64,000 nucleotides of DNA from Armillaria gallica (lineage: Eukaryota > Basidiomycota > Agaricomycetes > Agaricales > Physalacriaceae): the NCBI GenBank assembly GCA_037576215.1, contig JBANDB010000012.1, positions 1,178,001-1,242,000 on the forward strand, given 5' to 3'. A program made the position numbers and the translations under genes. Shown piece by piece: positions 48,164-58,708 of the stretch (within the stretch, counting starts at the first letter, position 1; every line of letters begins with the position of its first letter). The notes under the pieces are model-generated. The model was not told where the DNA came from. It did no database searches and was given only the letters and a program-made list of their open reading frames with translations.

Positions 48164-50210
48164 TACTTTTGTTTTTATTCTTTGGGCTTTCTCTCTTTTC
48201 GTCCTTGCTCTTATTCTCTCCTTCCAAAGCCGCTCGTTGTTTCGTCTCCCCCAAGTCAATTTAATGTTATATATATCGATATCCCGTTACTACTATGCTT
48301 TGTGTTTAATTGTTGTTTTTCACTTCTTTCGTAAATACGCAGTGTGTGTAAATATCCCCCCTTCGTTTAGTTGATTGGTAGCTCTGCTTGTGTACATATT
48401 TAGTGTACGTAGGAGGGTTTTCAATGATATCCGAAAAGTGTCCCGAGGAGGGACCGTGTTGTGTCAATTATTTCAGTGCACGTTGAACGGACAGCGTGGT
48501 ATGCAAGTGTGATAGCCGGTGCCGAGTGGGCGAATACTTTAAATGCCAGAGGTACCGACGGGAGAGGGATTCTCAGGTTCAGGGCCGTGTCGTAGAGGGA
48601 GGGTACCTGATTAACGGCAGTATGAAGGTTTTGACGCCAGATGGTGATCTTACGCCAGTATTTAATGACTTCTATACACCAATGTATAAATCCCTCTTAG
48701 CTCAGTTGGTAGAGCGCGTCACTAGTATGGTGCTATGACGAGGTCAGTCGTTCAAATCGGCTAGCGGGAATCTTTCAATGGTGACTGTTTTTGTTGCTTG
48801 TTTTGACAGCTCTTGTATTGCTTGTGACAATGAAACTTCATCTTACATATATGCATAATGGTGATACAATTGCGATGGTCGTCGGCCGGCGCACCTTCTT
48901 TTCCCCTTTCTGAAGGCATCCTTTTTTAATACACAAAATGATTCTGTTCCGTCAGGGATTCTCGTGCCGAATTATCAGACGACCTTATTGGATATCCATT
49001 TTGGCATAGGAGGTCCGGGCGAGATGCTAGCCAAAGTGATGGAGTTCTTACCCATCAAACCACGGGGCTACGAGCGCGAACAACACGCTCATGAGACATC
49101 ATCAGAAAGTGAAGATTGGATTGCTATTATTTAAAGAATAACAAGCAGAATGACTTGTTGGGAACAAAGATGATCATAAAGATGAAATTTTATCGTATAC
49201 AAACCGCAGAGACGGTTTGATACTAATCTTATAGAGTGCGATATCACAACTGTCTTCCCCAAGCGGGAAGCTTTGAAGATGGCAAAGCTGAAAGAGCTGT
49301 ATACGACAACTTCTGTTCCATCATCCTCTTCGGTAGAGAACCCTGAACGAGATGAAAAGTGGCGATAAAATTTAGAGAAGCCTCGGAGCCGGAGAAGACT
49401 CGTTGGTCATTATGTGGTAAGGGAGTAGACCAGGCAAGTCCGAGTACTGAATCTGATGAGAAAGATGCATGACAAAAAGATTTCTGCGTAGATCTGAGAT
49501 AGGTCCGATATTAATATACCCTGGGGTTTGTGGCTGCCGATGGAATACAAGGCGAGATTAATATGGGTCGTAGATGAATGGGGTCTTCCGATTTGTATTT
49601 TAATTTGGTGTCGCTGATCGGCGGCCCCGGACCGGTGGAATGGCGGTTGACTTCAAACCATAACGACGGAAAGGGCTTCGACACATTCAACCCTACTGCG
49701 GCTCCCTTGCGTTCTCCGCAGTGTATAAGGCGTCTTGTCTTACTGAGAAATGCGATTGTTACTCGTGTAACGAACTGCTGGGACTGGCGTTGTCGTGATT
49801 CGATGGCAGAATGCCCAGTCGCAGAAACTGTCTTTTTCTGTCTCTGTTCTCGTATTTATCTCTGTAGCCGATAGATATGGCTCAGCTGTGAATGAGAGGT
49901 GCATTATCTTTCATTCAAATTCTTCCAGCTTTTCTTCTCATGTTAATAAAGCATTACTTCTAGGTCAAGAAATCTCGAATGTATCTACCCCCTTGAGGTT
50001 CCCCGTACACCGCACCAATTGATGCGTGCTGTTCTTTGATTTCCTCCCGTGACGTGCTCTCTCTATTGGTGCACAACTCCCGAGGTTAGCAACGAGTAAG
50101 ACGTGTCGTCTGACATGTATTCTTGAACCAAGTTAGGGATATCTGTTCTTCATACGGCGTGATTCTCACCAGGTGATTCATATCCTCAGTCATATCCCTC
50201 CAGGGAGTAG
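48164..50210. other. Intergenic region with one tRNA
   Basis: 3' flank of the C2H2 gene, the tRNA-Thr at 48691, then about 1.4 kb of A/T-rich DNA without a supported gene (frames at 49578-50022 are featureless). Confidence 0.5.
48691..48769 (+). tRNA. tRNA-Thr (AGU) with 7-nt intron
   Basis: TCCCTCTTAGCTCAGTTGGT to CTAGCGGGA. Stem CGTCA/TGACG, loop CTAGTA + TGGTGCT + A: anticodon AGT, threonine, with an unusually short 7-nt intron. A TATAAA lies directly before the 5' end (48686-48691). Body identical to the copy at 44818. Confidence 0.88.
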
Positions 50211-50218
50211 TATATATG
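50211..50218 (+). promoter_or_regulatory. TATA-like box of the amidohydrolase gene
   Basis: TATATATG, 44-51 bp upstream of the start codon. Confidence 0.45.
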
Positions 50219-50261
50219 GTGGTGGATTCACCAGGATGTAGCGTCTTATCGCTACTACGAA

Positions 50262-51648
50262 ATGAAACATCTCGTTCTGCTTGCTCTTACTGTGGTGTCG
50301 TTCGTTCATGCTAGGGTATGGAACGATACTGGCGTTGGAGCTATCGTCTTTGAAGAGGCGTGGACAACTGCCGAACTTGTGGGGACAGTGGGGTAAGTGT
50401 TATCTTCTAACGGGACGTCGAAAATATTAATGGAAGAAATGTAGTGCTGCACCGGCTATTGGTGTGTCCCTTGGTCTTTGGTGCCTATAGCCAATCTGAA
50501 TGAACACTATGCTAGGCGAAACTATCGCAGAACTTCGTGCAAATCTCGTTGATATCCATAATCACAGGCTGGCGCAAATGGATGAGTTTGGTATTGACTT
50601 CGTAAGTGACGCCACCGTCCTCTGAAGATACGCTGATTTAAGCACTGCGCACTCAGATGGTTCTCTCTTGTGCACAACCTTGCGTCCAAGGGGTATCCGA
50701 TCCGGAAACAGCCGCTGCGATGGCCGTGAATCTCAACAACATCTTAGCCGATCTTATTTCGAACAATACTCTGCGGTTTGGCGCTTTCGCAGCTTTATCT
50801 ATGCATAATGCCTCTGTGGCTGCTCAAGAACTCAACCGGGCCGTCAATGAACTGGGTTTCCTCGGAGCTTTGGTCAATGATTATCAACAGTCTGGACCGA
50901 ATGACGGTATGTCCCCGTGTTACCCCCACGTCGCACGAGGTATCTAACGTGTCTGCAGACACGCTCTTGTACTATGACCAGCCGGAATACGATGAATTCT
51001 GGCAGATGGTGACGGACCTAGACGTACCGGTGTACTTCCACCCTAGAACGAATGTTCAGCTTCTTTCGTCGCTCATTTATAGCCATGGCTTTGGTCTTAA
51101 AGGCCCTGCCCAAGAATTTGCGGCAACACTGTCGACACACATATTGGGATTATGTACAAACGGGGTTTTCGAGTAAGCGCATTTGCTGTTTACGTTTGCG
51201 TACATGTGCGATTAACAAATGTGGACAGCCGGTTCCCGGCTCTCAAAATCATCGTTGGCCATCTTGGGGAGAGACTTCCCTCGGATTTATTCAGAACTGA
51301 TGAACGTAAGTCTTGTAATGGTATGCCATCTTTCACGGTCTTGACTCATCTGTTGTAAAAGAACTCCTTCGCCAAGTTCCCCTGGGAATTCCCATGCAGC
51401 GGAATGCCTCCTCGTATTGGCTCACGAATTTGTATGAGACGACTGCCGGAAACTTCGCAACGCCGTTGCTGCAATTCCACAAGTCCCAGATAGGTTTGGA
51501 TAGGATTATGCATTCGATTGATTATCCCTTCGCTCTAATCAGTGAAGGCCAGGAGTGGGTCAATAGTCTAACAGACGTACTGACAAGCGAAGAGCTGCTA
51601 GGACTAAAGAGGGGTACTGCGATAAAGATATTGAAGTTGGATGACTGA
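50262..51648 (+). CDS. Secreted amidohydrolase-2, dihydroxybenzoate/resorcylate decarboxylase-like
   Basis: Seven exons (50262-50392, 50445-50461, 50516-50601, 50657-50906, 50959-51172, 51229-51305, 51362-51648) give 353 residues. It begins with a signal peptide (MKHLVLLALTVVSFVHA). The remainder follows 2,3-dihydroxybenzoate / gamma-resorcylate decarboxylases: IVFEEAW near residue 28 (metal-site Glu; fungal enzymes have EEAF here), LSMHNA, GALVNDYQ, DVPVYFHPR (metal-site His), TNGVFDRFPALKIIVGHLGE and HSIDYPF (metal-site Asp). The expected reaction is metal-dependent, non-oxidative decarboxylation of a hydroxylated aromatic acid. Secretion would suit handling of lignin- or plant-derived phenolic acids outside the cell, but the signal peptide is predicted by eye only. 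Exon 2 has only 17 nt. It is convergent with the unrecognised gene B. Confidence 0.88.
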
Positions 51649-51996
51649 ATTTGTTTGTTTTCCGAGTGAGTTCATGAAAGTACATAAATGCCTTCGCTTC
51701 GTTTTTCTCTCCATCCCTTGCAAACTAATATGCATATTGGTGTGCGACACATGTCTTCTTTCACATCAACGTTGGTGACTGGACCGTTCTGTTGCGACGC
51801 CATAAGCTATCTATTGCTTCAGAGGCGTGTTCATCCGATCTCACATTGATTGTTCAGGTTTCTATCGTTAAAATTATCAACCGTCGCGACGAGCTTGTTG
51901 TTAACACAAGAAATGATGATACAAATTGTCCCTTTCATGTACGTTCCGACAACCAAGTCTTACTTCTTCGTTCCTCAGTCTCCAATCTCCAGAACC
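51649..51996. other. Intergenic region between convergent genes
   Basis: 348 bp between the two 3' ends; nothing else seen. Confidence 0.5.
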
Positions 51997-53869
51997 TCAT
52001 TTCGTTTCAGAACAATCTAACCAGTCCGGCCATAACTCTGACTCCATTTCCACCCTACGGCTCGTCTTCATCATGCTGTGGAGCCTCGAGAAAGTTACCT
52101 TGGCTCCCAGGTTGAACTTCCATTCCTCGTCGCACCAAAGTTCTTTGACCGTGAACTGAAAAGCCTTATCCCTGGTTACGAACGTTTTCTTGTAGACGAC
52201 CTCCGGCTGCCTATCAAACTTCTGCAGGATATTCATCATCTTGTTGCCAGGGTCATTGCCATGGAATGACGTGGCCATCAGCAATTGATGCAATGCGTCC
52301 TTCCCATACACCATGTCAAGGGCGAATACCCACTCGCCTAATACCTTCCCTCCTTTCACAACTTTGAAGGGCACACAGGTGACATTAGAATCCCATAAGA
52401 ACACCTGTTTCGGATTTCGCTTCTTAAATGCGAACCAAGGATTTTCGTAAAACATTGCGGCGAGATCTTCCTCTTTCGGTGTGGCAAACGACGATTGGTC
52501 CGGATTTGGCTCGTCTTCTTCTATGTTTCTTTTTGCCGGCGATGGGGTATTGGGCGCACAGCTGGAGCTACGGCGTCGTCTCTCAGGTGTCTTGGGTGCT
52601 GCGGGATTTGGCTCCGAATTATCTGAAAATGCCTCTCTGATTCTGGTAAGGAGCTCCGAGTCTCCTAAATCATCATCGTAGCTAACAAGACTGTTTAATT
52701 TTCTTCTGACATTCAGACCGGCGGGGGTATTCTCACCTGAAGGGAGTCTCCGAGTTGAGGTTGTCGAACCCATCTAACTCAGCAGGTTTTGCTGCAGAGT
52801 CAGAACGTAAATTCTCAGAGGTAGCCGTAGACTGGTCTGTGTTTCCTTGCGGAGGCTGTTTCTTTTGCTCATTGTTCGCCCTGTTAAGGATGTTACTTCG
52901 CCCTTTCTTCAAATTTGAACAGGGCGCACTCTGATTTGTACTTCGGATCATCAACGCACGGTGCTCTGCTCCGCATCGCCTCTAGAATGTCTGCAAAGGT
53001 ATTTCGAGGCCTACAAGTACCCATAATTGTTCAGCATTTTCTTTTAGATGATGTCGGTGGCTCACTTCGATTCCTTGACATATACATTCACGAATTGATA
53101 AGGAGATCTGGCCCTTTCACCAATAATAGGTGGATCTGCGACACGCGACGCTCGATGCACAAAGATAGGGTCGGAGCGACACAAGTCCCTGTCACGAATG
53201 TCATAAGCATACGAGCTGAAACCCCCGACCAGAGGACATACTCTATTTTGGCAATCCTCTTCTTCGTCTCCTGCGTCATAGGGTTCGGATCTTCCCACTG
53301 GGGAGCGACAATTCTCTGAAATTTATGTTCCTGCTTCTTGCCTCTGCAAGGAGGGTTAAGCAACTCTTGGGATGTTGGCGTGACTTTACGCACAAATGAA
53401 AATCGAGGAGATCCAATGATCCCACCACTACTGAATCTGGCGCAACGGGGAATATTCCTTGTGTGATGAGTTTCACGGCTGATTGGGCGCAGATGAATTT
53501 CATTTCATATCTGCTTCTCTGTGAGCGCAATCAATCGTCCTATGCGAAGTCGGGTACTTACTCCTTACTAGATTGGATGGCCGTTGTCCTGCAAATACTT
53601 TCCAAGTATTCCAAGTGATCGTTCATTTCGTCGAAGGTGCTCAGAGCTCGTCGTTTCTGGTCCATTCTTTCGATTTCCCTGGTCCACCAATCCTCGAATT
53701 CCTGTCTACTTCCGAAGGTCCAGGATAGACGCCTTCTGCCTGCATCGATGTCGCTGGAATCGTCTTCCTGAGGGTGCGAACTTTGTATTATCGAGAGAAA
53801 GCGATGCAAGGCATGCGAAATGGTGATACAGGCGTTCAAATTCCTACTATTTCTTGGTCGACCATCCAT
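51997..53869 (-). CDS. Unrecognised family, member B (520 aa)
   Basis: Six exons (53869-53562, 53510-53394, 53343-53242, 53188-53092, 52981-52737, 52690-51997) sum to 520 residues. N-terminal helical region: FGSRQEFEDWW, ALSTFDEMNDHLEYLE, then CAQSAVKLITQGIFP. The linker is Ser/Asn/Gln-rich and basic (KTPERRRRSSSCA). The C-terminal domain of about 150 residues has PWFAFKKRNPKQVFLWD, VPFKVVKGGKVLGEWVFALD, VYKKTFVTRDKAFQFTVKE and DEEWKFNLGAKVTFSRLHSM. Members A and C show the same order. The 107-nt intron 53091-52982 is the least certain junction. No known domain recognised. It is tandem with member C (615 bp apart, same strand), so the pair likely arose by local duplication. Confidence 0.75.
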
Positions 53870-54484
53870 GATTCCGTGTGTGCAAGGGTAACAGATGTCG
53901 TATTGATAACGGCGGCTAAGACCGCTGTCCCTGTATGCGTTTCGGCATGTGCCACGCTTGGGCGCCTATTCACTACTACGTCATAGTAGCTATACTGACG
54001 TTCTTGCTCATCCTGAGAATAGGCAAGCGTCTGATCTGCTATTACAGAGAACAGGCACGTCTGCATCTGCTCCCGCGGACCTTTTAATGGACAATGGTGC
54101 GGGGATCGAAATTCTCATCCCCGCACTCCCATACCGTTGCTCGGTACTTGGGGACGAAGAGTCAAGACTTTATCATTGGGTATATATATCTGTAAGGTTT
54201 TAATGTGCATATCTCACGCACTTAGATGAGAGGTTGTTTACCGGCGCGCTAACCAGTCATGGCAGGACTGGACGCCAAATCTTATCTCGAAGGCACGATC
54301 GTCTCGATCATTAACTGTTCGACATGAAGTGCCAAACCTTACCCTAGATCCGCCTAGATTCAAACAAATTGGTGCGTCATATTAAAGATCCTGCTATTTG
54401 AAGATATCTCACCGCATTCTCTGATTTGTCTAGCATCAAGGCGCGTTACTGAGAGACTAACAAGAACTCGAACGCAAGCATCAA
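53870..54484. other. Intergenic region between tandem paralogues B and C
   Basis: Contains the 3' flank of C and the promoter of B; a TATATATA-type run at about 54181-54188 lies some 310 bp before the B start. No other gene. Confidence 0.4.
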
Positions 54485-56263
54485 TTACATCCACAAGGTT
54501 TCAGATCCTTTCTCCATCCTTAAACTCTGCCGCAACATGCCCTTCAGCTCATCGAAGGTCACTTTACGCTCTAACCCGAATTTCCACTCCTCTTCGATGT
54601 AAACGTCGACAACTTTGTAATGTGTAGCACCCTTCTTCGTGGCTATCACCCGTTTATGAATAGAACTCGGGCGGCGAAAGAGCGTTTGCACGAGGTCCTC
54701 GGCCATTTTGTTGTCTGCTGGACGACATGACTGCAATAACTGTCGCATCTGCTCCTTTGTATACGTCAAGTTGACCACGAAGGACCAGGTGTCGCCCTTT
54801 ATGCCTCCTCGAACCACCTTAAAGGGTACCTCACAGTTTCCTCTGCGAAGCAAAAAGTATTGCGTCGGGTTGATATATTTTGTTGTTATAGCGAAGAAGG
54901 GATCTTGTTCGAATCTTTCGACGAGACTGAGACTTTTCTCCTCGGCGTTATTACTAGTTGAATGGTATGGAGGGGGCTAGGTGACAAACGACTCGAAAGT
55001 CGAGAGCGATTTGGGGCGTCGCTATATGTTCCCAATGAGTCAATCTGAGACTCGGGAGGATCGCTATGATTGTTGACGTTCCTCGTAAAGGCTGATGCTC
55101 CCGAGGTAGGCATGTCCTCTTCTCCGTCGTCTTTTCCCCTAACGCGAAAATCAGGTGCTACCCTTGAGATGACTGACGTCTGTACGGACCTTAATAAGGG
55201 CTCCTCGTCTGACATGGTGGCATCGTCGAAATGGAAGGCACTGGTACTAGTAAGATCATCCGAAGTATGGGAATCTCCGTCCATTGGCTCCTTGTCGTCA
55301 TATGAGTTGGGCGATCTTCAAATTGCGCTTAATGCAACATGCAACAATCACGATACATATGACGTACTGGGAATCTCTCTCGAGTATACTCTGTTTCGAC
55401 GGCAGCTCCTTCCTCTCAGATTTAGCTTGAGCCGGTTGTTGCTCTTCGGAACCGAGGTCGCCGATAACGGTGTCATGTCTTTCCTGTTTTCGTTGGCTCG
55501 TAGTATCGTCGCTCGCTTTTGGATGCAGTGCACGAGTTCTGTTCTGTACGTTAGTTCCTTTCGTTAACAACGACGAAAACAATGGTGCGTACTCGAGCTC
55601 TTCAAGCCGGTTATGTAGTTTCTCACAATCAATACCGCCCATATCAGACTCTGACCCTAAGAGGTACCGAGGCTCAAGTAGCCTTGTATATTCATACATA
55701 TCATACATGTCTTGGTTGATTTGGTTTCTACAAGGAAGGGAGTTTACCCAACGCGTCGCTCCAGTGGATTCTGGAACTCACAGATAGAATTCAAAATAAT
55801 CGAGGGCTCGCCACTGCAAGGCTATCGAGATCATGGGGAATATACCCCTGATGATAGTCTTAATGGCGGATCGAGCGCTGATAGGTGTCAGCATGTAACT
55901 AGGCACGTAAGCCAGGAGTACCGCAGGGATAAGAACTGGAGCTTACTCTTCGAATGTTTTCAGCGTCTGGTTACACAGATTATCCATCTTCATCAAATAC
56001 TCGTCCATTTCGTGGAACGACTGCAGCTTTTTCCTATCTTCGGTGAATTGGTCAACGATCTGGCACCACCTATTCTCGAACTTTTCCATGTTTCCGAAAA
56101 CCAGCACCTTTATTTCATCTTCGCTTCCGCTCGCGAGATGGTTGTTCTCCTTCAGGAACTGTTGAAGATACTCCGCCTGAGGGATACGTAAGACCGAAGC
56201 AAAGTGGTAGAGTGCTTTGCCTAATCGGCAAGCGACTTTTTCGTCAAAGTCACTACTGCTCAT
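54485..56263 (-). CDS. Unrecognised family, member C (523 aa)
   Basis: Five exons (56263-55947, 55898-55782, 55727-55364, 55290-54986, 54953-54485) sum to 523 residues. N-terminal region: KALYHFASVLRIP, FGNMEKFENRWCQIV, LQSFHEMDEYLMKM, then SARSAIKTIIRGIFPM..ALQW. The linker is acidic and Ser-rich (HTSDDLTSTSAFHFDD). C-terminal domain: DPFFAITTKYINPTQYFLL, CEVPFKVVRGG, WSFVVNLTYTKEQMRQLL, HKRVIATKKGATHYKVVDVY and EEEWKFGLERKVTFDELKGM. The similarity to B is clear (PFKVV.GG, EEWKF.L..KVTF); A is more distant. The intron at 54985-54954 is only 32 nt in this model and may be misplaced. No signal peptide or membrane segment; function unknown. Confidence 0.75.
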
Positions 56264-56409
56264 GGTTGTGGGGTGTTGAGTTATATCAAAGCGGCTACTG
56301 AAGCGGGAAATTTTTGCTTGCTACCGTCTACCATGCGGTGGGCATGAGGTAGAATAGTTCAAAATTGATTTCATACTAACATATTAAGAGGAAACGAATA
56401 ATCAGTTGA

Positions 56410-56492
56410 TCCCTCTTAGCTCAGTGGTAGAGCGTGTCACTCGTACATTTATCCACGATGACAAGGTCAGTCGTTCAATCCGGCTAGCGGGA
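56410..56492 (+). tRNA. tRNA-Thr (CGU) with 12-nt intron
   Basis: TCCCTCTTAGCTCAGTGGTA to CGGCTAGCGGGA. Stem TGTCA/TGACA, loop CTCGTA, 12-nt intron, A: anticodon CGT, threonine. Body the same as the copy at 44042, on the opposite strand, with a different intron. Confidence 0.9.
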
Positions 56493-56826
56493 ATCATTTT
56501 AACCTTTCCCTATATTTTAATTTCATCTGCGCGTTGTCTGTGCAGTGTGCGGGCCGTAAAATGGATGTTGAGGCAGGAGTTTACGAATGCCTCAAATATC
56601 TGGTTGCTTAGTACTTGTCAGACTAGGTGGCCACAGACCGTCTACTGCTCCTACTTTCAGGTGTAAACCCGTAATTGTATGCATCAGTATGTGCCATATA
56701 TATTCACTTTTACCGGCCAGAGTTGACTGGGCTTCCTCCGGCCTGATTTCGTGGTACTTATGAAGGATTTTTCTCTCATCTTTAAATCGCACGAGCATGT
56801 AATGTATAAATGTGATAAGGCACCAA

Positions 56827-56898
56827 TCCTCCTTAGCTCAGTTGGTAGAGCGCGTCACTTGTAATGACGAGGTCAGTCGTTCAAGTCGGCTAGGGGGA
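56827..56898 (+). tRNA. tRNA-Thr (UGU), intronless
   Basis: 72 nt, TCCTCCTTAGCTCAGTTGGT to GGCTAGGGGGA. Stem CGTCA/TGACG, 7-nt loop CTTGTAA: anticodon TGT, threonine. A TATAAA at 56806-56811 lies about 16 bp upstream. Confidence 0.9.
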
Positions 56899-57438
56899 AT
56901 GAAGGTGTGAAACTGTTGCTGTATTTTTAAAATATTTCTTATAAAAATTCCTCAGTCCTGGTCCCTGGTCCTGGTCCCCGGACTCCTAGTTCCATTGTTC
57001 CAATGACACATGTCGGGTCCCTCGGGAGTCAAAACTAGTCCCTAGAGTCGAGCCAAGCTCAGTGCGCCCTTGGACATTTCTTGTAGCTTTGTATAAAAAA
57101 AGAAATTCGTCTTTGAAGGTGACCATAAATGTTAATTTCTAACAGTGATACCAAATCATGTGTTAGCATGAGTGTCTACCCCATTCAAGGTAGTTTTGTA
57201 GGACACCGCGGGTACGCTTTGCCTACAACTAATCAGTCGTAAACGGAGGTGTTGCCGATCCATATGTCAAGCCATTGCCACATACCATATCTTTTGTCGA
57301 TCAGTTCGCAATGGCAAGTTAAAATTAACCGGTGGAAACCGTGACAGCGGACCGTACACAATGATATCTGATATTGTTACAAGAATGCAATTGAAACGAA
57401 GAGAATCCAGTGGTCCAAGAAAAGTCCGAGTCCTACTG

Positions 57439-58708
57439 CTATGGTCCTTGCACCATGTCTATCTCCAAGATTCCCCTATCGCTCAACATACCCATCCCCC
57501 TTCTCACCGCGGCCAAGCACTCCCTCTCCAATGGGTCCCTCATGGACCGTTTCATATCCCTGACAGGTATCTCAAACCTGACCTTCCTCTTCACCACCAT
57601 CATTGCTTCTTCTAGTCGCCTCCACTCATCCCGAGGACAATCTATAATGGCTTTAGGGTGCGATCGCAAGTTAAAAGTGACAGTCTCCATGCGGGACGTG
57701 TCGCGAGAGTATCGCTGGAAAAATAGCTCCGTCAATCCAGATAGCACGGTGTGGTTGGCTACACGGTCGGAAAAGAAGTTGGAAAAGTAACATGTGATGT
57801 TAGGGACATGGGAGATGTCCAAACCGTTCGTTGCTGTAATGGTCGGAATTCAGTTGAATTCAAAGCGAGTGTATACGTAGTAACGTACATGACGAGAAGC
57901 CGTGAAACACAACTTCATCTAGCGCATCACCGGCAGCTTCGAGAAGACGCTGGAGATGGTCACTCTGATCTCCATGGTCGGACCATACTTGGAGCCTTCG
58001 GAGAGAGCTGAGGTCCAACGGAGAGTGAGTGTGGGTGAGCGTGTCAATGAGAACGACAGGCACGTTCTGTATGCGTAGATATCGGAGTTTTGGTCTCTGA
58101 GCCAGCTGCTCGTCGTCGATGGGGGTATTGTGCTCGCGGTCCGGATGCGCCTGAAGACTGAGCTGGTCGCTGATGTAGACATTCATCAGTCGCAACTCTT
58201 CCAGATCACGGCTTTTGCTGAACAGCTGGAGGAAATCGGAGGGTCGTAGGAAAGATGTATAGTTTAACGAAAGAGATTTGAGGTGGGGTAGGGAGAAGCT
58301 TTGACACAACGAAGTACGGATGTCGCTTGAGCCGTCCCACCTCCGGTCGTAGTGTCGCCCTGAGATAGTCATCTTTCTCAGGTTGGTTAGGGAGCCAAGT
58401 ATCTGTGGCACGACATTCTGGTCCTGTGTGAACCAGCTGTTTTTCCCCCAAGTAAAGTTGTAGACGGTGAAGTGCCTGACGAGGGGCGCGATACGTGTCG
58501 ACCGCGCTAGCAATTTCAGGAAATCAACCGAAGGATTATGTACTCGACTAGAGTCGTCTCGAGAGTCGAGTACAACAGAGGAAAAGAGAAGTTTCTGGGA
58601 GCGATGAAAGAATGATTGCGAGACGAGAGAGCATGCTTTGAGCGCCTCTCGGTCGTCGGAAAGTTCGTCAATGATGGCCTCGATGAGTTCTTGTGGAAAC
58701 GCGTCCAT
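57439..58708 (-). CDS. F-box protein
   Basis: Two exons (58708-57889 and 57833-57439) give 404 residues. The N-terminal F-box (about residues 3-45) reads FPQELIEAIIDELSDD, then LKACSLVSQSFFHRSQKLLF. The rest is Leu-rich in an irregular leucine-rich-repeat-like pattern (LTNLRKMTISG, LPHLKSLSLNYTS, DLEELRLMNVYI, LRYLRIQNVPVVLI, LSSLRRLQVWSD), ending with a basic helical tail. Such proteins recruit substrates to SCF ubiquitin ligases through Skp1; Agaricomycetes have hundreds of them, mostly uncharacterised. The start at MDAFPQ was chosen because it puts the F-box at the extreme N-terminus as usual for the family. An A/T-rich TATATATAAT-type run lies only a few bases before the ATG, so transcription may begin further upstream. 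Confidence 0.88.

Larger units (their letters stand above)
56264..57438. other. Intergenic region with two tRNA genes
   Basis: Holds tRNA-Thr genes at 56410 and 56827. Around 56955-57060 is a degenerate CTGGTCC repeat (CCTGGTCCCTGGTCCTGGTC). No protein gene supported. Confidence 0.5.

Noticed and set aside
49001..49080. Possible structured RNA or tRNA-like sequence near the C2H2 gene
   Set aside because: No 7/4/5/5 stem pattern or T-loop could be formed on either strand.
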